From positions 1 to 64,000 of the forward strand of contig CAWEFK010000019.1 in NCBI GenBank assembly GCA_963808315.1: DNA of 64,000 bases, read 5' to 3'. Of the stretch, positions 45,020-53,907 are shown one piece after another. The notes beneath the pieces were generated by a model. It was not told the DNA's origin. It saw nothing but the letters and a program-made list of their open reading frames with translations, and made no database searches. Position 1 is the first letter of the stretch. Every line of letters starts with the position of its first letter. This DNA comes from Palsa-504 sp963808315. GTDB lineage: Bacteria; Actinomycetota; Actinomycetes; Streptosporangiales; Streptosporangiaceae. Both the position numbers and the translations under genes were made by a program.

Positions 45020-45244
45020 ATGCCTGCTTGGCCGGACCAGTATCCCGCAACTACATGGCGCAAGAGCCGTGTCAGCGCAGATCAGGGGGAATGCGTCGAA
45101 GTAGCGGTCTGGAACTCGCTTGTGCTGGTCAGGGACTCGCGTAATGATAACGGCACGATACTCATGTTGACGTTTCAGCAGTGGCACGGGCTAATGGGTC
45201 GTCTCAGGAATGATGAGCTGGACGGTGGCCAGCTGGACCGGTAG
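45020..45244 (+). CDS. DUF397 protein, partner of the XRE regulator
   Basis: The 74-residue protein has WRKSRVSADQGECVEVAVWN and VLVRDSRNDNGTILMLTFQQ, the DUF397 signature. GGAGGG precedes the ATG. In characterised WhiJ-like systems the DUF397 partner acts with or against the XRE protein. A palindromic-looking repeat, CAGTTCGGCGGCTCGGCTGA, lies upstream. The 250-base gap before it may contain its own promoter. Confidence 0.9.
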   Translation: MPAWPDQYPATTWRKSRVSADQGECVEVAVWNSLVLVRDSRNDNGTILMLTFQQWHGLMGRLRNDELDGGQLDR

Positions 45245-45462
45245 CCGGAAGGAATTTCAGCAGCAGCCATGGCGCTTCTATCCTCGGCCATGCCGCCAAT
45301 ACGACCTCGCGCACGTGTGAACCGCAAGATCGCCGTTGTGTGATTAGTGCCTCAGCAGCCAGCGTTCGCCCGGATACCCGGTCCGGCGAGGTCATGTCCG
45401 GCCAGATCATGTCGGCGAGGTCAGGCCCGGCGAGGGTCCGGTCCGGCGAGGGTCATCATCCC

Positions 45463-45548
45463 GTGAGCACCACCCGCCTCGCCTGCCCCACCGTGCCGGA
45501 CGCTCCCGCCCTCGAGCAACACCGATGGTTCATCGTCGTTGCCCAAGC
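45463..45548. repeat. Dispersed repeat, left half, interrupted by a dead insertion element
   Basis: The segment matches the left part of the intact copy at 28488-28640: CACCACCCGCCTCGCC, GTGCCGGACGCTCCCGCC, AACACCGATGGTTCATCG. It ends at GCCCAAGC (45541-45548). The right half resumes at 46459 with the same GCCCAAGC. Confidence 0.75.
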
Positions 45549-46458
45549 ACAATGCCAGGAAGTTAAGGAAGCGCCCTCGGCTCTGCCTGCCTCATGATCA
45601 TGGCCAGAAACGGGCGTATAGGCCGCGTCGGTCATTATGTAGTGGTTTGCGGTTTTGGCGTGTCAGGATGTGCTGCGGCGGTTGCTGAGGATGCCGTGGC
45701 GGTGCTGGTGGCGAGGTTCGCGGTGGTGGGGCCGGTCGCGGATGAGCGGGTGCGCGACCACGGCTTTCCCGAGGAGGACGCGGCGGCGGCTGGTCACCTG
45801 CGGTGCCGGCGGCTTCAGCGGCAGGCGGTGCCGGGCCGGGAAGGGCCAGCTCGCCCGCCCGGGCGGAGCAGGGCGGCCTGGCGGTCACTGGGCGGTCACT
45901 TCCCGCCTGGCGCGTAGTCAGTGGATGCGGCTTTCTCCCGCAAAGAACCGGTACGCTGCCGCATTCCCCCGAAACTGGCGCCGTACGCGAGTGAGGGGAA
46001 GCGTGTGCTGTGATGTGAGGGGCCGGTCAGCGCGTCCCGGCGGAGCGGGGCGCCCCGGTTCCCCGGCTCGGACGGACCCGGCCAGGGCCGTGCGCGGCGA
46101 ACCAGCGGCTGGTGTTCTCCGCGTTGCGGGCGGGGAAGAACGCGCCCGCGGGTTCGCGATCAGCCCGGCCCGGGGCAGGGGAGAACCGGCGACACGCCCG
46201 AAGTTAATAACAGCCGCGGCCGTAGTACCGGAACTGGCCACGATCATGATGGGCGCCGGAATGCCGCCACCCAAAATCCCGGCATAAAGTACGTAAAGGG
46301 CTCGCGTTGCCCTTACCGGCCGGCGGCTGACGCTATACCACAGCAGGCCGCCACCCGCGCCGCCCTCCGACGCTGGCCCAACCCGCAGCGAGGATCCTGA
46401 CCAGCAGCAAAGCCTCGAAATTCGGCACCCACGAGTTCCCTTAAATTCCTAGCATTGT
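45549..46458. mobile_element. Degenerate insertion element with inverted repeats and target duplication
   Basis: The element is 910 bases. Its ends are imperfect inverted repeats: left ACAATGCCAGGAAGTTAAGG, right complement ACAATGCTAGGAATTTAAGG, 18 of 20 matching, with GC-CA outside also symmetric. It is flanked by the eight-base duplication GCCCAAGC (45541-45548 and 46459-46466). The intact repeat at 28,591 has only one GCCCAAGC at the same place. No complete transposase remains; short frames on both strands are broken. The family is uncertain; the 8-base duplication fits several DDE families. Confidence 0.75.
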
Positions 46459-46510
46459 GCCCAAGCAACACCGATGGTCCTTCGCTGTGGGTCAGGTCCG
46501 GGATCCCGTC
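46459..46510. repeat. Dispersed repeat, right half
   Basis: AAGCAACACCGATGGTCCTT, then CGCTGTGGGTC and GGTCCGGGAT match the right part of the unit at 28,594-28,640. Together with 45463-45548 it makes one complete repeat unit. Confidence 0.72.
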
Positions 46511-46590
46511 GCGGACCACGGCCTCGATCGTCCAAGGCCCGGCGTCGAACTCGTCCCCGCATCTCCCCGGAACAGCTTACGATCAGGGCC

Positions 46591-48147
46591 ATGATCGGGG
46601 CCCAGGCACTGATCGGCAGCCTGGTGGGCGCGGGCGTCGACACGTGCTTCATGAATCCGGGTACGTCGGAGATGCACTTCGTGGCCGCGCTGGACTCGGT
46701 GCCGCAACTGCGCGGGGTGCTGGCGCTGTTCGAGGGGGTCGCGACCGGCGCCGCCGACGGCTACGCGCGGATCGCCGGCCGGCCCGCCGCGGTGCTGCTG
46801 CACCTGGGCCCGGGCCTGGCCAACGGGCTCGCCAACCTGCACAACGCCCGCCGGGCCGGCACCCCCGTGGTGGTGATCGTCGGCGGGCACGCCACCGGCC
46901 ACGTCCGGTACGACTCGCCCTTGCAGTCCGACATCGAGGCCCTCGCGCGTACCGTGTCCGGCTGGGTCCACACCTGCGGCACGACCCGCGAGCTGGCCCA
47001 CGACGCGATGCGCGCCGTGGCGGCGGCCCGTCGCGGCCAGATCGCCACCCTGGTGCTGCCGGCCGACGTGTCGTGGGGTGACGGCGGAGCGCTGGCCCCA
47101 CCCCGGCCCGCGGCGCCCCCGGAGCCGGCCTTCCCGATCGAGGTGGTGGCCGAGGCGCTGCATCGCGATCCGGCCGCATTGCTCCTGCTGGGCGGGACGG
47201 CGCTGACCGAACGCGGGCTCGCCGCGGCCAGCCGGATCGGCGCCGCGACCGGAGCGCGACTGCTCGCCGAGACGTTTCCGACCCGGATGGAAGGTGGCGC
47301 CGGGGTTCCGGCCGTCGCCCGGCTGGCCTACCTGGCCGAGCATGCCGAGGCTCAGCTGGCCGGGCTTGACCAGCTCATCCTGGCCGGGGCCCGCGCTCCG
47401 GTGTCGTTCTTCGGGTACCCGGGCCGGGTCAGTGACCTGGTGCCCGCGGGCTGCTCGGTGACCGTCCTGGCCGAGCCCGACCAGGACGCCGGGGTCGCGC
47501 TCGAGCAGCTGGCCGACCAGGTCGCCGCGGGCACCCCGCCGGTGCTGGCGGGACCTGCGACGCCGGCTCCGGGCCGAGGGCCGTTGCTGGCGGGCAGCCT
47601 AGCCGCCACAATCGCGGCGTCGCTGCCCGAGCACGCGATCGTCTCCGACGAGGCCAACACGATGGGGACCGCGCTACCTCAGTCACTGGCCGGCGCGCCC
47701 CGGCACACGCTGCTGACGCTCACCGGCGGCGCCATCGGGCAGGGTTTGCCGGTCGCGACCGGCGCGGCGGTGGCCGCCCCGGACCGGCCGGTGCTGGCCC
47801 TGGAGGCCGACGGCAGCGCGCTCTACACCATCCAGGCGCTGTGGACCCAGGCCCGCGAGCGACTCGACGTGACCACCGTGCTGATCAACAACGCCGCGTA
47901 CGCGATCCTCCGGATGGAGCTGGCCCGCACCGCCGCCGGGGAAGCGGGCGAGCGGGCCGCGCGGATGCTCGACCTGTCCGACCCGACGCCGGATTTCACC
48001 GCGATCAGCACCGGGATGGGTGTCCCGGCCACCCGGGTCAGGTCGGCCGAGGACCTGGATCAGGCGCTGCGCAAGGCCTACGCGGAGCCCGGACCGCACC
48101 TGATCGAGGCGATCGTGTCGAGGCCGCGCGCCGCCGGGCGGATATAA
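46591..48147 (+). CDS. Thiamine-diphosphate-dependent enzyme, acetolactate-synthase-like
   Basis: The ATG at 46591 gives 518 residues in frame with a longer, non-conserved leader. The catalytic Glu is in VLALFEGVATGAADGYARIA. The ThDP/metal motif is LALEADGSALYTIQALWTQA through VLINNAAYAILRMEL. The three domains (PYR, central, PP) are all present. Such proteins include acetolactate synthases, sulfopyruvate and benzoylformate decarboxylases; the substrate is open. The gene begins about 80 bases after the split repeat. The neighbouring lactate-monooxygenase-like gene may act on a related 2-oxo or 2-hydroxy acid. Confidence 0.88.
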   Translation: MIGAQALIGSLVGAGVDTCFMNPGTSEMHFVAALDSVPQLRGVLALFEGVATGAADGYARIAGRPAAVLLHLGPGLANGLANLHNARRAGTPVVVIVGGHATGHVRYDSPLQSDIEALARTVSGWVHTCGTTRELAHDAMRAVAAARRGQIATLVLPADVSWGDGGALAPPRPAAPPEPAFPIEVVAEALHRDPAALLLLGGTALTERGLAAASRIGAATGARLLAETFPTRMEGGAGVPAVARLAYLAEHAEAQLAGLDQLILAGARAPVSFFGYPGRVSDLVPAGCSVTVLAEPDQDAGVALEQLADQVAAGTPPVLAGPATPAPGRGPLLAGSLAATIAASLPEHAIVSDEANTMGTALPQSLAGAPRHTLLTLTGGAIGQGLPVATGAAVAAPDRPVLALEADGSALYTIQALWTQARERLDVTTVLINNAAYAILRMELARTAAGEAGERAARMLDLSDPTPDFTAISTGMGVPATRVRSAEDLDQALRKAYAEPGPHLIEAIVSRPRAAGRI

Positions 48148-48152
48148 CGGGT

Positions 48153-48736
48153 TCAGGCCTGGCTGAGCAGTTCGGTCAGCTCGGCGTCGAAGTCCAGGTA
48201 CCCGGACTCCTGCCCGGCCGGCACCACCTGGTAGGTCCGCTCCAGGAACGTGCCGATCGCCCGCGCGCTGACCTCGAACTGGGCCTGCCCGAAGGGCGAG
48301 CTCATCGCGATGTTCAAGATCCCATACCCGTCGGTCCCGACCCCGGCCGGGACACTTCCCGCACCCGGGACACTTCCCGCAACCGGGACGATACCTGCGT
48401 CCGGGACGCTTCCCAGACGATACCGCGTCGGACGCTTCCCACACCCGGGTTGCCTCCCGCGGCCGGGACGATACCCGCGTCCGGGTCACACGATGTCGTC
48501 GACGGCCAGGCCTGGACATCCCCGATACCCTCGCGGGCGTGCAGGGCCGCCGCGAGCAGGTCGCGGGCCAGGGTCCACTCCACCGCCTCGTCCGTGCCCA
48601 CGTCGAACGCCATCCTGACCGCGTACGGGTCCGTGCTTGTGTAGGACAAGGCGGCCATCAACGGCACGATTATGTTCTCCGGGCTGACTAGCCCGAGCCC
48701 TAGTTCTGCCGAGACCTCAGTACGGCTGATGTTCAT
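48153..48736 (-). pseudogene. SsgA-family sporulation protein with 18-base repeat expansion and one frameshift
   Basis: The ATG at 48736 follows GGAGGGGGCAGACG. The N-terminal half, MNISRTEVSAELGLGLVSPE, VPLMAALSYTSTDPYAVRMA and EWTLARDLLAAALHAREGIG, is a clear SsgA-like (SALP) protein. The C-terminal half, GYGILNIAMSSPFGQAQFEV and TFLERTYQVVPAGQESGYLD, is in another frame and ends at 48153. Between them is an added segment of about 45 residues made of V-P-x-A-G-[SI] units. SALPs control septum and spore-wall sites. Typical members are about 140 residues; this one is near 195. One base is missing within the repeat array. Confidence 0.8.
48349..48486 (-). repeat. 18-base tandem repeat coding V-P-x-A-G-[SI] inside the SsgA-like gene
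   Basis: On the plus strand the unit reads GGGACACTTCCCGCACCC with variants such as GGGACGATACCTGCGTCC. About seven to eight units lie head to tail, two of them shortened. The repeat sits exactly in the loop between the two conserved SsgA halves. Confidence 0.85.
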
Positions 48737-48893
48737 CGTCTGCCCCCTCCGAGCGTGATCTTCATCTAGCCGTGATACTTCCCGACCGGAGTAGCCTGCC
48801 GGGTCCCCGCCCAGGTGCAGGACGGTTGCGGCCAAGGTGGTCGGTGACGTGATGCCCGCCATGCCGCTTTACCCGATTCCGGTGGAGGAAACC

Positions 48894-50077
48894 ATGACCA
48901 GCCCGCAGCCCATGTTCGGTGACTATCAGCTCGAGATCTACGGCGCCGGGCTGCGCGACGTCCTGCCCGCGTTCCCGATGGCGTTCGCCGAGCTGGAAGC
49001 CCGGGCCGCTCGCGCGCTGTCACCGTCGGTGCTGTCGTACGTCGCGGGCGGGGCGGGCAGCGAGCACACCCAGCAAGCTAACGCTAGCGCGTTCCACCGG
49101 TGGGGCCTAATCCCGCGGATGTTCGTCGGGGCGGCGCAACGCGACCTGACCGTGCCGAACTGTTCGATATGACGCTGCCGTCGCCGCTGCTGATGGCCCC
49201 GATCGGCGTGATGGGCCTGTGCGGCCAGGACGGGCACGGCGACCTGGCGACCGCCGAGGCGGCGGCGCGGACCGGGGTCCCGATGATCGCCTCCACGCTA
49301 TCCGCCGATCCGATGGAGCAGGTCGCCGCCCTGTTCGGCGGCACCCCAGGTTTCTTCCAGCTTTACCCGCCGACCGACCGGGATCTGGCCGCCAGCCTGG
49401 TGTCCCGCGCCGAGGCCGCAGGTTTCCGGGCCATCGTGGTCACCCTCGATACCTGGCTGACCGGCTGGCGTCCCCGGGACCTGGCGGCCAGCAACTTCCC
49501 GCAATTGCGCGGGCACTGCCTGGCCAACTACTTCACCGACCCGGTTTTCCTTGACCTGCTCGGCGCTCACCCGGCGGATGACCCGGCCGCGGCCGTGGGG
49601 CTGTCGGCCCGGCTGTTCGGGAACCCGATCACCTGGGACGACCTGCCCTGGCTGCGCTCGCTGACCACGCTGCCGCTGCTGGTCAAGGGCGTTTGCCACC
49701 CCGACGACGCGCCGGGCCAAAGACGGCGGGGTGGACGGGATCTACTGCTCGACCCACGGCGGGCGCCAGGCCGACGGCGGGCTGCCCGCCCTGGACTGCC
49801 TGCCCGGCGTGGTGGACGGCGCCTACGGTCTGCCCGTGCTCTTCGACTCAGGCATCCGGTCCGGCGCCGACGTGGTCAAGGCCCTGGCGCTGGGTGCCAC
49901 CGCGGTGGCGTCGGCCGGCCCTGCGCCTACGGGCCCGCCATCGGCGGCGCGGACGGCCTGGTCCACGTGCTGCGCAGCATCCTGGCCGAAGCCGACCTGA
50001 TCATGGCCGTCGACGGGTATCCCTCCCTGGCCGACCTCACCCCGGACAGCCTGCGCCGCACCTGCTCGCACGGCTGA
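48894..50077 (+). pseudogene. FMN-dependent alpha-hydroxy-acid oxidase (lactate 2-monooxygenase-like), frameshifted
   Basis: The ATG at 48894 begins MTSPQPMFGDYQLEIYGAGL and continues LSPSVLSYVAGGAGSEHTQQ, the opening of lactate monooxygenases. After RDLTV a change near 49,162 moves to MTLPSPLLMAPIGVMGLCGQ, FQLYPPTDRDLAASLVSRAE and LVKGVCHPDDA. A change near 49,715 moves to GVDGIYCSTHGGRQADGGLP and LFDSGIRSGADVVKALALGA (FMN-phosphate site), and one near 49,915 to YAYGPAIGGADGLVHVLRSI. The active-site His in CSTHGGRQ is kept. About 395 residues once repaired. Oxidises a 2-hydroxy acid. Confidence 0.82.
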
Positions 50078-50150
50078 GGCTCCCCGGCCGGTCAGCCTCG
50101 CGGGGCCCTTCCCCCCGGTCAGCCTCGCGCCGGGGGCCTTCCCCCGCCGG

Positions 50151-50720
50151 TCAGCCTCGCTTGAGGCTGCCGATGCTGAGCGATCCGGCGTGCGAGGACA
50201 GCGTGCCTTCTTCCGCCTCGCGGACGTAGCCCGCGGGGTCCCTGTCCACGGCGGTGATGCCCGCGTAGTTCCGCGCCTCGTAGGCGGCGAAGGCGACAGC
50301 GAGGTCGTGCCTGCGCTGCAGCCCGGCCAGGCGACGGAAGTCGGTCAGTCCCTCGCGTTCCTCCTCGCCCATGTGGTCGCTGTTGGCCTCGTTCGCCGCG
50401 GCGACCGCGGCGTACCAGGCGTCGGTGCCGACCTGATGACGAGCCACCTCGGCCACCGCGTCCCTGATCTCGTTGTGATCTCCGATGGCGTCCAGGGTTT
50501 CTTCCTCCACCGCGGCGGTGCGGTGCGCGGCCACGCCCACCTGCAGCAGCTCGGGATAGAAGATCTCCTCCTCGGCGGCGGCGTGCAGCTCGAGGAACGC
50601 CGCCAGCCGATCCCAGACCGCGGTCAGCACCCCGGTTTGCCCCCGGTCGATCTGCTCCAGGATCGCAAACAGCCGGCGCTGCTCGTGATGGTCGTCAAGG
50701 ATTAGCTGGGTAATGTCCAC
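50151..50720 (-). CDS. Hemerythrin-like HHE-domain protein
   Basis: The GTG at 50720 follows GGGAGGGACCT and gives 189 residues. Metal-binding histidines and glutamates are in ILDDHHEQRRLFAILEQIDR, FLELHAAAEEEIFYPELLQV, IGDHNEIRDAVAEV and NSDHMGEEEREGLTDFRRLA. Two iron atoms bound in a four-helix bundle are expected, with roles in O2 or NO sensing or stress. The C-terminal 60 residues are a less conserved helical extension. A CCGGTCAGCCTCGC triplet repeat lies just past the stop (50,085-50,160). Confidence 0.88.
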   Translation of the reverse strand: MDITQLILDDHHEQRRLFAILEQIDRGQTGVLTAVWDRLAAFLELHAAAEEEIFYPELLQVGVAAHRTAAVEEETLDAIGDHNEIRDAVAEVARHQVGTDAWYAAVAAANEANSDHMGEEEREGLTDFRRLAGLQRRHDLAVAFAAYEARNYAGITAVDRDPAGYVREAEEGTLSSHAGSLSIGSLKRG

Positions 50721-50961
50721 AGGTCCCTCCCGGCACCGCGTCTCAGGCCCGATCACATGCCCTCAGGCAGCCGACGATAACGCACCGCCGCGCAGCTTCT
50801 CGCCCGCACCAGCCCCACGCCGCCAAGAGCGGGTCGGAATGTACGGTTAGGGCAGGACTAGGGCCACGGCCAGCTCCCTGAGCAGCACCGGCCCAGCGCC
50901 CCACCGCCGCGCGACCCCAGGCCCCGATCGGTATTGCAGTAAGTTCAGTACGCGCAGTAAA

Positions 50962-51231
50962 ATGGGACTCATGCCCTATGGACCACATCCCTCGGAGTCC
51001 AACCCTAATTCCATCCGGAACGCCCGCACCAAGCCCATCCGGATCACCGTCGACCTGACCCCCGCCGACTATCAGGTGCTGAACCGCTGGCTAGCCAAGG
51101 CCGCCGTGGAACTCGATCAGCCGGTCAGCAGCATGACCTTGGCCCGGGGGATCAGGGCCATGATCCGGAGCGCCGCGACCGACGCCGTAGTCAACGACGT
51201 CGTGCTCGACCTCTTGCGCGTAGAGCCCTGA
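50962..51231 (+). CDS. Small ribbon-helix-helix-like protein
   Basis: The 89-residue protein has KPIRITVDLTPADYQVLNRW, then LAKAAVELDQPVSSMTLARG and IRAMIRSAATDAVVN. The beta strand followed by two helices resembles small DNA-binding RHH proteins of actinobacterial plasmids and conjugative elements. The start could also be the ATG at 50971. Its role is unknown; the neighbours on the other strand are a toxin/immunity remnant. Confidence 0.55.
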   Translation: MGLMPYGPHPSESNPNSIRNARTKPIRITVDLTPADYQVLNRWLAKAAVELDQPVSSMTLARGIRAMIRSAATDAVVNDVVLDLLRVEP

Positions 51232-51253
51232 GCGCAGTCGGCTAGCGCACGCC

Positions 51254-51514
51254 TCAGCCCTGCACATTCAGCTGGCCGATGGGGTCGGTGGGCATGTCCA
51301 TCGCCTCGAGCAGCGCAAGCAGTTCGTCTCGTTCCGCCGCGGTGACCGGCGCATTGTGCGCCGCCAGCGATGCCGCCAGCTCAATCGTCAGCTCGCCGTA
51401 CTCGCCGCCCTCCGTCCATCAGCTGGATGATTTCCAGATCTGCGGAGCGGACGCGATCCGCGAATCTGGCCAGGCAGGGCTGATGCCCGCTCGTGCAATC
51501 TCATACTCGTTCAT
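51254..51514 (-). pseudogene. MafI-like immunity protein, two compensating frameshifts
   Basis: The ATG at 51514 overlaps the toxin stop (TGATG). Joined frames give MNEYEIARAGISPAW, then ADRVRSADLEIIQLMDGG, then EYGELTIELAASLAAHNAPV followed by AAERDELLALLEAMDMPTDP. The length (about 85 residues), acidic helical content and position right after an EndoU-type toxin fit the MafI immunity family. Breaks are near 51,465 and 51,415. It would neutralise the cognate nuclease. Confidence 0.55.
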
Positions 51515-52147
51515 CAGGTCTCCTCTGGGTTACTTACTACGCCGGGACCGCCGGGACTTCGGCCAGCCGCTCCAGATACGTCCATCGCCCGCTACCACCA
51601 CCACGACCTCTACCTCGTCTCGTGTTCCGCGCGCCAGCCAGCGGCCGTTCCAGTTCTGGTGGCCGGCTGACTGATCGGGTCGGCGCGCGACGTCCAAAGG
51701 ATGTGTCGATGACCTTCTTGTCGTCCCAGCTGGCGGGAAACTCGGTCTTGCCGGGCTGACCCGGTCCCGTGCCGGTGACCGCCCGCCAGTCCCCGTCGCC
51801 GTCAAGAATGTGCGTGGCGCGTTCTGGAGTGACGCAGAGCGAGTCCAGCGGCGGACGTTTCCCGGGCTCTACGGTGTCCCAGCCGGAACGATCTTGCCGT
51901 GTCCCCGTATCGGCCGGCCCCGTATCGGCCGGCCCGTATCGGCCGGCCCCTCGCGGTGGTCACGCCCATCGGCCGGCTGGCCGTCGGCGGCCCGCAGCGC
52001 CTCGTAGCACTCCGCACGGGTCCGCGGCTCGGCCGCCTCGGCCCGCGTCGAGGGAGCGTCACCGGCCGATCCGCCCGGCCGCCGATGCCGCTCCGGTGTG
52101 ACGTCGGGGAGCCGCTCCGGTCCGTCGTCGTACCTGTCTAACGCCAT
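51514..52147 (-). pseudogene. EndoU-type polymorphic toxin C-terminus, frameshifted
   Basis: The joined frames read MALDRYDDGPERLPDVTPER near the start. After a disordered linker with repeated GRPIRGRPIRG comes ATHILDGDGDWRAVTGTGPG, QPGKTEFPASWDDKKVID, LDVARRPDQSAGHQNWNGRW and ARGTRDEVEVVVVVAGDGRI. This is the bacterial EndoU nuclease pattern (HILxGD, GKTxFPxxW, LDVA). The gene ends at 51516-51514, coupled to the immunity gene. Frame changes are near 51,868, 51,700 and 51,565. There is no secretion or pre-toxin domain, so it may be an orphan tip that recombined away from a larger toxin. Confidence 0.6.
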
Positions 52148-52348
52148 CCGGCTCTCCGGACACCACAAAACTTTCAGTGCTTTACGCATCACAATGAGTT
52201 GATATTAGGCGCCAACCGGTTCCCTGCCGCCCCAGATCCCCGGGTCCGCGTCCCCAGGTTCGGAAACCGTAAGATCCCCGTTCGGCCCTCGAACTGACGC
52301 CGAACGCCCCGAAATCATCACGCCAGACCATTGCCGTCGCTGCCCTAA

Positions 52349-52377
52349 CTGCATACAGTTTAATCTGCATACAGTTT
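52349..52377. promoter_or_regulatory. Tandem GntR-like operator upstream of the EthD operon
   Basis: CTGCATACAGTTT occurs twice (52349-52361 and 52365-52377), 16 bases apart. Each CTGCATACAG is nearly palindromic, in the style of GntR/FadR-type sites. It is 37 bases upstream of the EthD start. The regulator gene is not in the window. Confidence 0.5.
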
Positions 52378-52413
52378 GACCCGTCCTCTGGTCATCGGCG
52401 ATTGGAGCACCTG

Positions 52414-53325
52414 ATGGGGCGAGATGACGACCCAGCCACGGCCGCGGACTGCCTGACCCTGGTCATGCCGCTGCAGGCGCGGGCGGGCATGACAGCGTCC
52501 GATTTTTACGAGTACTGGCTGAACGCGCACGTGACGCTGCCCGCGCGGTTTCCCGGCATCAGCAGCATCTGGCTGCACGCGGTCTCCTTCGACGACGCCG
52601 CCTGGCCGCGGCTGCCCGGCGTCAGCCACCGGCCGCCGCCCGAGGACGAGTTCCAGGGGGTGCCCGAGGCCACCTTCGTCACCTTCGAGGGCCTGGCGGA
52701 GTTCCAGGCGGCCTCCAAGGTCCAGATGGACGACGGCATCAACTTCCTGCGGGAGATGATCGCCTACCGCAGCGTCGGGGACGCCACCCAGACGGTCAGC
52801 GACCGGACCGGCGTGCCCGCCCCGGACGGCCACGACGGGCTGGTCCGGCATCTGCTGTTCCTGCGCAGGCGCGACGGGGTCGGCACCGCGGAGTTCCGCA
52901 GCTTCGTCACCGACACCCTCGTCCCGGCCTGGGCCGCCTCCGCTGAGGTGCTCAAGCTGCGGCGGCACCGGTTCGAAGAGGTCGAGGTCACCCTCGATCA
53001 CCCCGGGGTCCGCATGTCCCGCCCCCTCGACCGTCAGTACCAGGCCGCGCTGGAAGTGGTGCTGGCCGATCCGGCCGCCCTGGACCGGTTCGCGGCCTCG
53101 CCCGCGTGGACGCAGGCCGCCGAGGCCACCAGCGCGCACTGCGCGGCGGTGCACGCGACCCGCGTCAACCGGTGCATCACCACCAAATACCAGGGCACCA
53201 TCACGCTGGCCGGGGTGCGCGGCGTCGCGGTCGCCGACGTCATCCGGCGGCTGGGGGCCACCAGCCAGCTCGACGACGAGGTCAGCAACCTGTTCCTGCC
53301 CGCGCCCGCCCGTGTCCTCGCCTAG
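52414..53325 (+). CDS. Double EthD/DABB-domain protein
   Basis: The ATG at 52414 is behind TTGGAGCACCTG and gives 303 residues. Two ferredoxin-like modules are visible: AGMTASDFYEYWLNAHVTLP with IWLHAVSFDD, and LLFLRRRDGVGTAEFRSFVT with ALEVVLADPAALDRFAAS. EthD domains occur in ether and steroid or aromatic degradation and in polyketide tailoring. It is the first gene of an EthD - SnoaL - hydrolase operon; its stop is 27 bases before the next start. No metal or catalytic residues are established. Confidence 0.8.
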   Translation: MGRDDDPATAADCLTLVMPLQARAGMTASDFYEYWLNAHVTLPARFPGISSIWLHAVSFDDAAWPRLPGVSHRPPPEDEFQGVPEATFVTFEGLAEFQAASKVQMDDGINFLREMIAYRSVGDATQTVSDRTGVPAPDGHDGLVRHLLFLRRRDGVGTAEFRSFVTDTLVPAWAASAEVLKLRRHRFEEVEVTLDHPGVRMSRPLDRQYQAALEVVLADPAALDRFAASPAWTQAAEATSAHCAAVHATRVNRCITTKYQGTITLAGVRGVAVADVIRRLGATSQLDDEVSNLFLPAPARVLA

Positions 53326-53350
53326 CCCGTACCAGGAGGGAAGTTCCACC

Positions 53351-53872
53351 GTGACTTCGCCAGCCAGCCCGTCCGCCGAGGAGATGGTGCGCCAGCTGTG
53401 GGACCGGCAGCAGATCAGCGACGTGATGCTGCGTTTCGGCCGTGGCCTGGACCTGCACGACTGGGACATGTACGCGGCCACCCTGACCGACCCGTTCGAG
53501 GTCGACTTCTTCGACCTCACCGGGCGGCCGCCCGCCGTCACCACACCCAAGGTGTGGGCCCAGTTCGCCTCCGCCTGCCTGGAGCGGCTGGTGGTGATGC
53601 ACCAGTACTCCAACTTCCACATCAACCTGGACGGCGACCAGGCCGAGGGCGTCTTCTACCACATTTCGCGGCACCGGATGCCGAACCGGTTCGGAGATGG
53701 CCATTACACCCAGTACGGCTGGTACGAGAACTCGTTCCGCCGGACCGCCGACGGCTGGAAGATCAGCCGGCTCAAGCACACCTTCCAGTGGTGTGACGGC
53801 AACCCGACCCTCATCGATGTATCCGACCCCGCCTGGCAGGAAGCCGCCGCGGCCGTCTTCGGCCCGGCCTGA
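53351..53872 (+). CDS. SnoaL/NTF2-fold protein
   Basis: The GTG at 53351 follows AGGAGGGAAG and gives 173 residues. The fold is seen in EEMVRQLWDRQQISDVMLRF then GRGLDLHDWDMYAATLTDPF, and GWYENSFRRTADGWKISRLK. This matches SnoaL_4 proteins, which act as cyclases, hydratases or dehydratases on small molecules. It lies between the EthD and hydrolase genes in one operon, so the three probably act on one substrate. Confidence 0.83.
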   Translation: MTSPASPSAEEMVRQLWDRQQISDVMLRFGRGLDLHDWDMYAATLTDPFEVDFFDLTGRPPAVTTPKVWAQFASACLERLVVMHQYSNFHINLDGDQAEGVFYHISRHRMPNRFGDGHYTQYGWYENSFRRTADGWKISRLKHTFQWCDGNPTLIDVSDPAWQEAAAAVFGPA

Positions 53873-53907
53873 ACCGCTGGCGGCTAACCGCAGAAGGAAA
53901 CGCGACG

